Below are positions 6,951-7,437 of a stretch of DNA of 7,437 nucleotides, piece after piece. The stretch is from Planctomycetota bacterium (GTDB taxonomy: Bacteria > Planctomycetota > Phycisphaerae > Phycisphaerales > SM1A02), in NCBI GenBank assembly GCA_003671065.1, contig QWPU01000156.1, forward strand, positions 1 through 7,437, in the 5' to 3' direction. The notes beneath the pieces were generated by a model. The model made no database searches and was not told the origin of the DNA. It worked only from the letters and a program-made list of their open reading frames with translations. A program made the position numbers and the translations under genes. Numbering within the stretch: the stretch's first letter is position 1; every line of letters begins with the position of its first letter.

Positions 6951-7437
6951 ATGCCCGCCAAAAACACTGCTGTCGCTTCGATGAAGTCCGCGTCTGTGTC
7001 CACCACTCACTCACTCGCAATCGCGCCGGCGGAGTATGCGGCGCGTCGAGCGGCGGTGTTGAAATCGCTCAAGGACGCTGTGGCGCTGGTGTTTGCGGGC
7101 GACATGGACGCGAGCATTCACGGCGAGTTTCAAGCGGGCGCGCATTTCAACTATCTCACGGGCATCACTGATGAAGCAGGTGCGGTGCTGCTGTTCGATC
7201 CGCTCAATCCTGTTGAAGCGCGGCGCACGATTCTGTTTCTGAAGCCACTCAATCCTGAACTTGAGAAGTGGGATGGGTTTCGCGCAGAGATCGCGAGCGC
7301 GCTCAAAGCGAAGTACGGATTCGCCACCATCATGCGCACCACTGCGTTCGCGCGATTTCTTCTTGACGCCACCAAACGCACGAAGCGCTTTGCGTTGCTG
7401 CACTCGCTTGCGCCGCACAACGCGCCTGTGTCACCCG
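6951..7437 (+). CDS. Xaa-Pro aminopeptidase (aminopeptidase P), N-terminal AMP_N domain; 3' end beyond window
   Basis: Open to the right edge for 162 codons plus one base. Enzymes of this M24 family remove the N-terminal residue from peptides with proline in second position, in the cytoplasm, using a two-metal centre. What is seen is the AMP_N domain: residues 27-50 (AEYAARRAAVLKSL, then ALVFAGD) match its first helix and strand, FNYLTGITDEAGAVLL at 66-81 is its hallmark, and LFLKPLNPELEKWDG at 95-109 matches the 'lf..pr.pe.e.WdG' strand and turn. The catalytic pita-bread domain with its metal-binding Asp, His and Glu residues would be beyond the edge, so activity cannot be judged. The first ~22 residues are Ala/Ser/Thr-rich and not part of the domain; ATG at 6981 (residue 11) is an alternative start. 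It stands behind the terminator and is probably a separate transcription unit not connected with efflux. Confidence 0.88.
   Translation, partial: MPAKNTAVASMKSASVSTTHSLAIAPAEYAARRAAVLKSLKDAVALVFAGDMDASIHGEFQAGAHFNYLTGITDEAGAVLLFDPLNPVEARRTILFLKPLNPELEKWDGFRAEIASALKAKYGFATIMRTTAFARFLLDATKRTKRFALLHSLAPHNAPVSP

Noticed and set aside
6926..7171. Plus-strand 81-codon open frame near the right edge
   Set aside because: It overlaps the AMP_N coding frame in another phase; only the frame starting at 6951 gives the FNYLTG hallmark.
1..7437. CRISPR arrays, tRNA or rRNA genes, insertion sequences, phage genes
   Set aside because: No spaced repeats, cloverleaf-like segments, transposase motifs or terminal inverted repeats were seen; the window is nearly filled by ordinary coding genes.

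Overview
The window carries a complete three-gene, RND-type tripartite efflux operon on the + strand: an outer-membrane factor lipoprotein, a periplasmic adaptor lipoprotein and an AcrB-like inner-membrane pump (about 675-6854). It is flanked by two genes cut by the window edges. On the left, reading leftward, is the N-terminal two thirds or so of a divergently transcribed ECF-like sigma-70 family protein (580 to beyond 1). On the right is the N-terminal AMP_N domain of an Xaa-Pro aminopeptidase (6951 to beyond 7437).

Organism: two lipoproteins with clear lipoboxes, an outer-membrane channel and an RND pump indicate a diderm bacterium. DNA is moderately GC-rich, with many GCG, CGC and CTC codons. 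The divergent left gene resembles a sigma-factor family that I know mainly from Planctomycetota, with an HFPTT motif near the N-terminus and a GFF motif in region 2. Shine-Dalgarno sequences are weak or absent before every start, and -10-like hexamers lie very close to start codons, which also fits that phylum (possibly Phycisphaerae). This placement is inference, not proof.

Layout: 1-580 minus, sigma-like gene, 3' end missing; 581-674, a 94-bp divergent intergenic region that must hold promoters for both directions; 675-2357, outer-membrane factor; 2354-3700, adaptor, overlapping the previous stop by 4 bp; 3708-6854, pump, 7 bp after the adaptor stop; 6885-6920, a strong rho-independent terminator with a perfect 12-bp stem; 6951-7437, aminopeptidase P-like gene with its own likely promoter just after the terminator.

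How it works: the adaptor, anchored by its lipid, links the proton-driven pump to the outer-membrane channel so that substrates are expelled from periplasm or inner membrane to the outside. All key proton-relay residues of the pump are present, so it should be functional. Substrates cannot be told from sequence. There is no adjacent TetR, MarR or two-component regulator. The only candidate regulator in view is the divergent sigma-like gene. I see no undescribed system here; the most unusual items are that sigma-like gene with an internal tandem duplication, and the repeated occurrence of promoter-like hexamers almost touching start codons.
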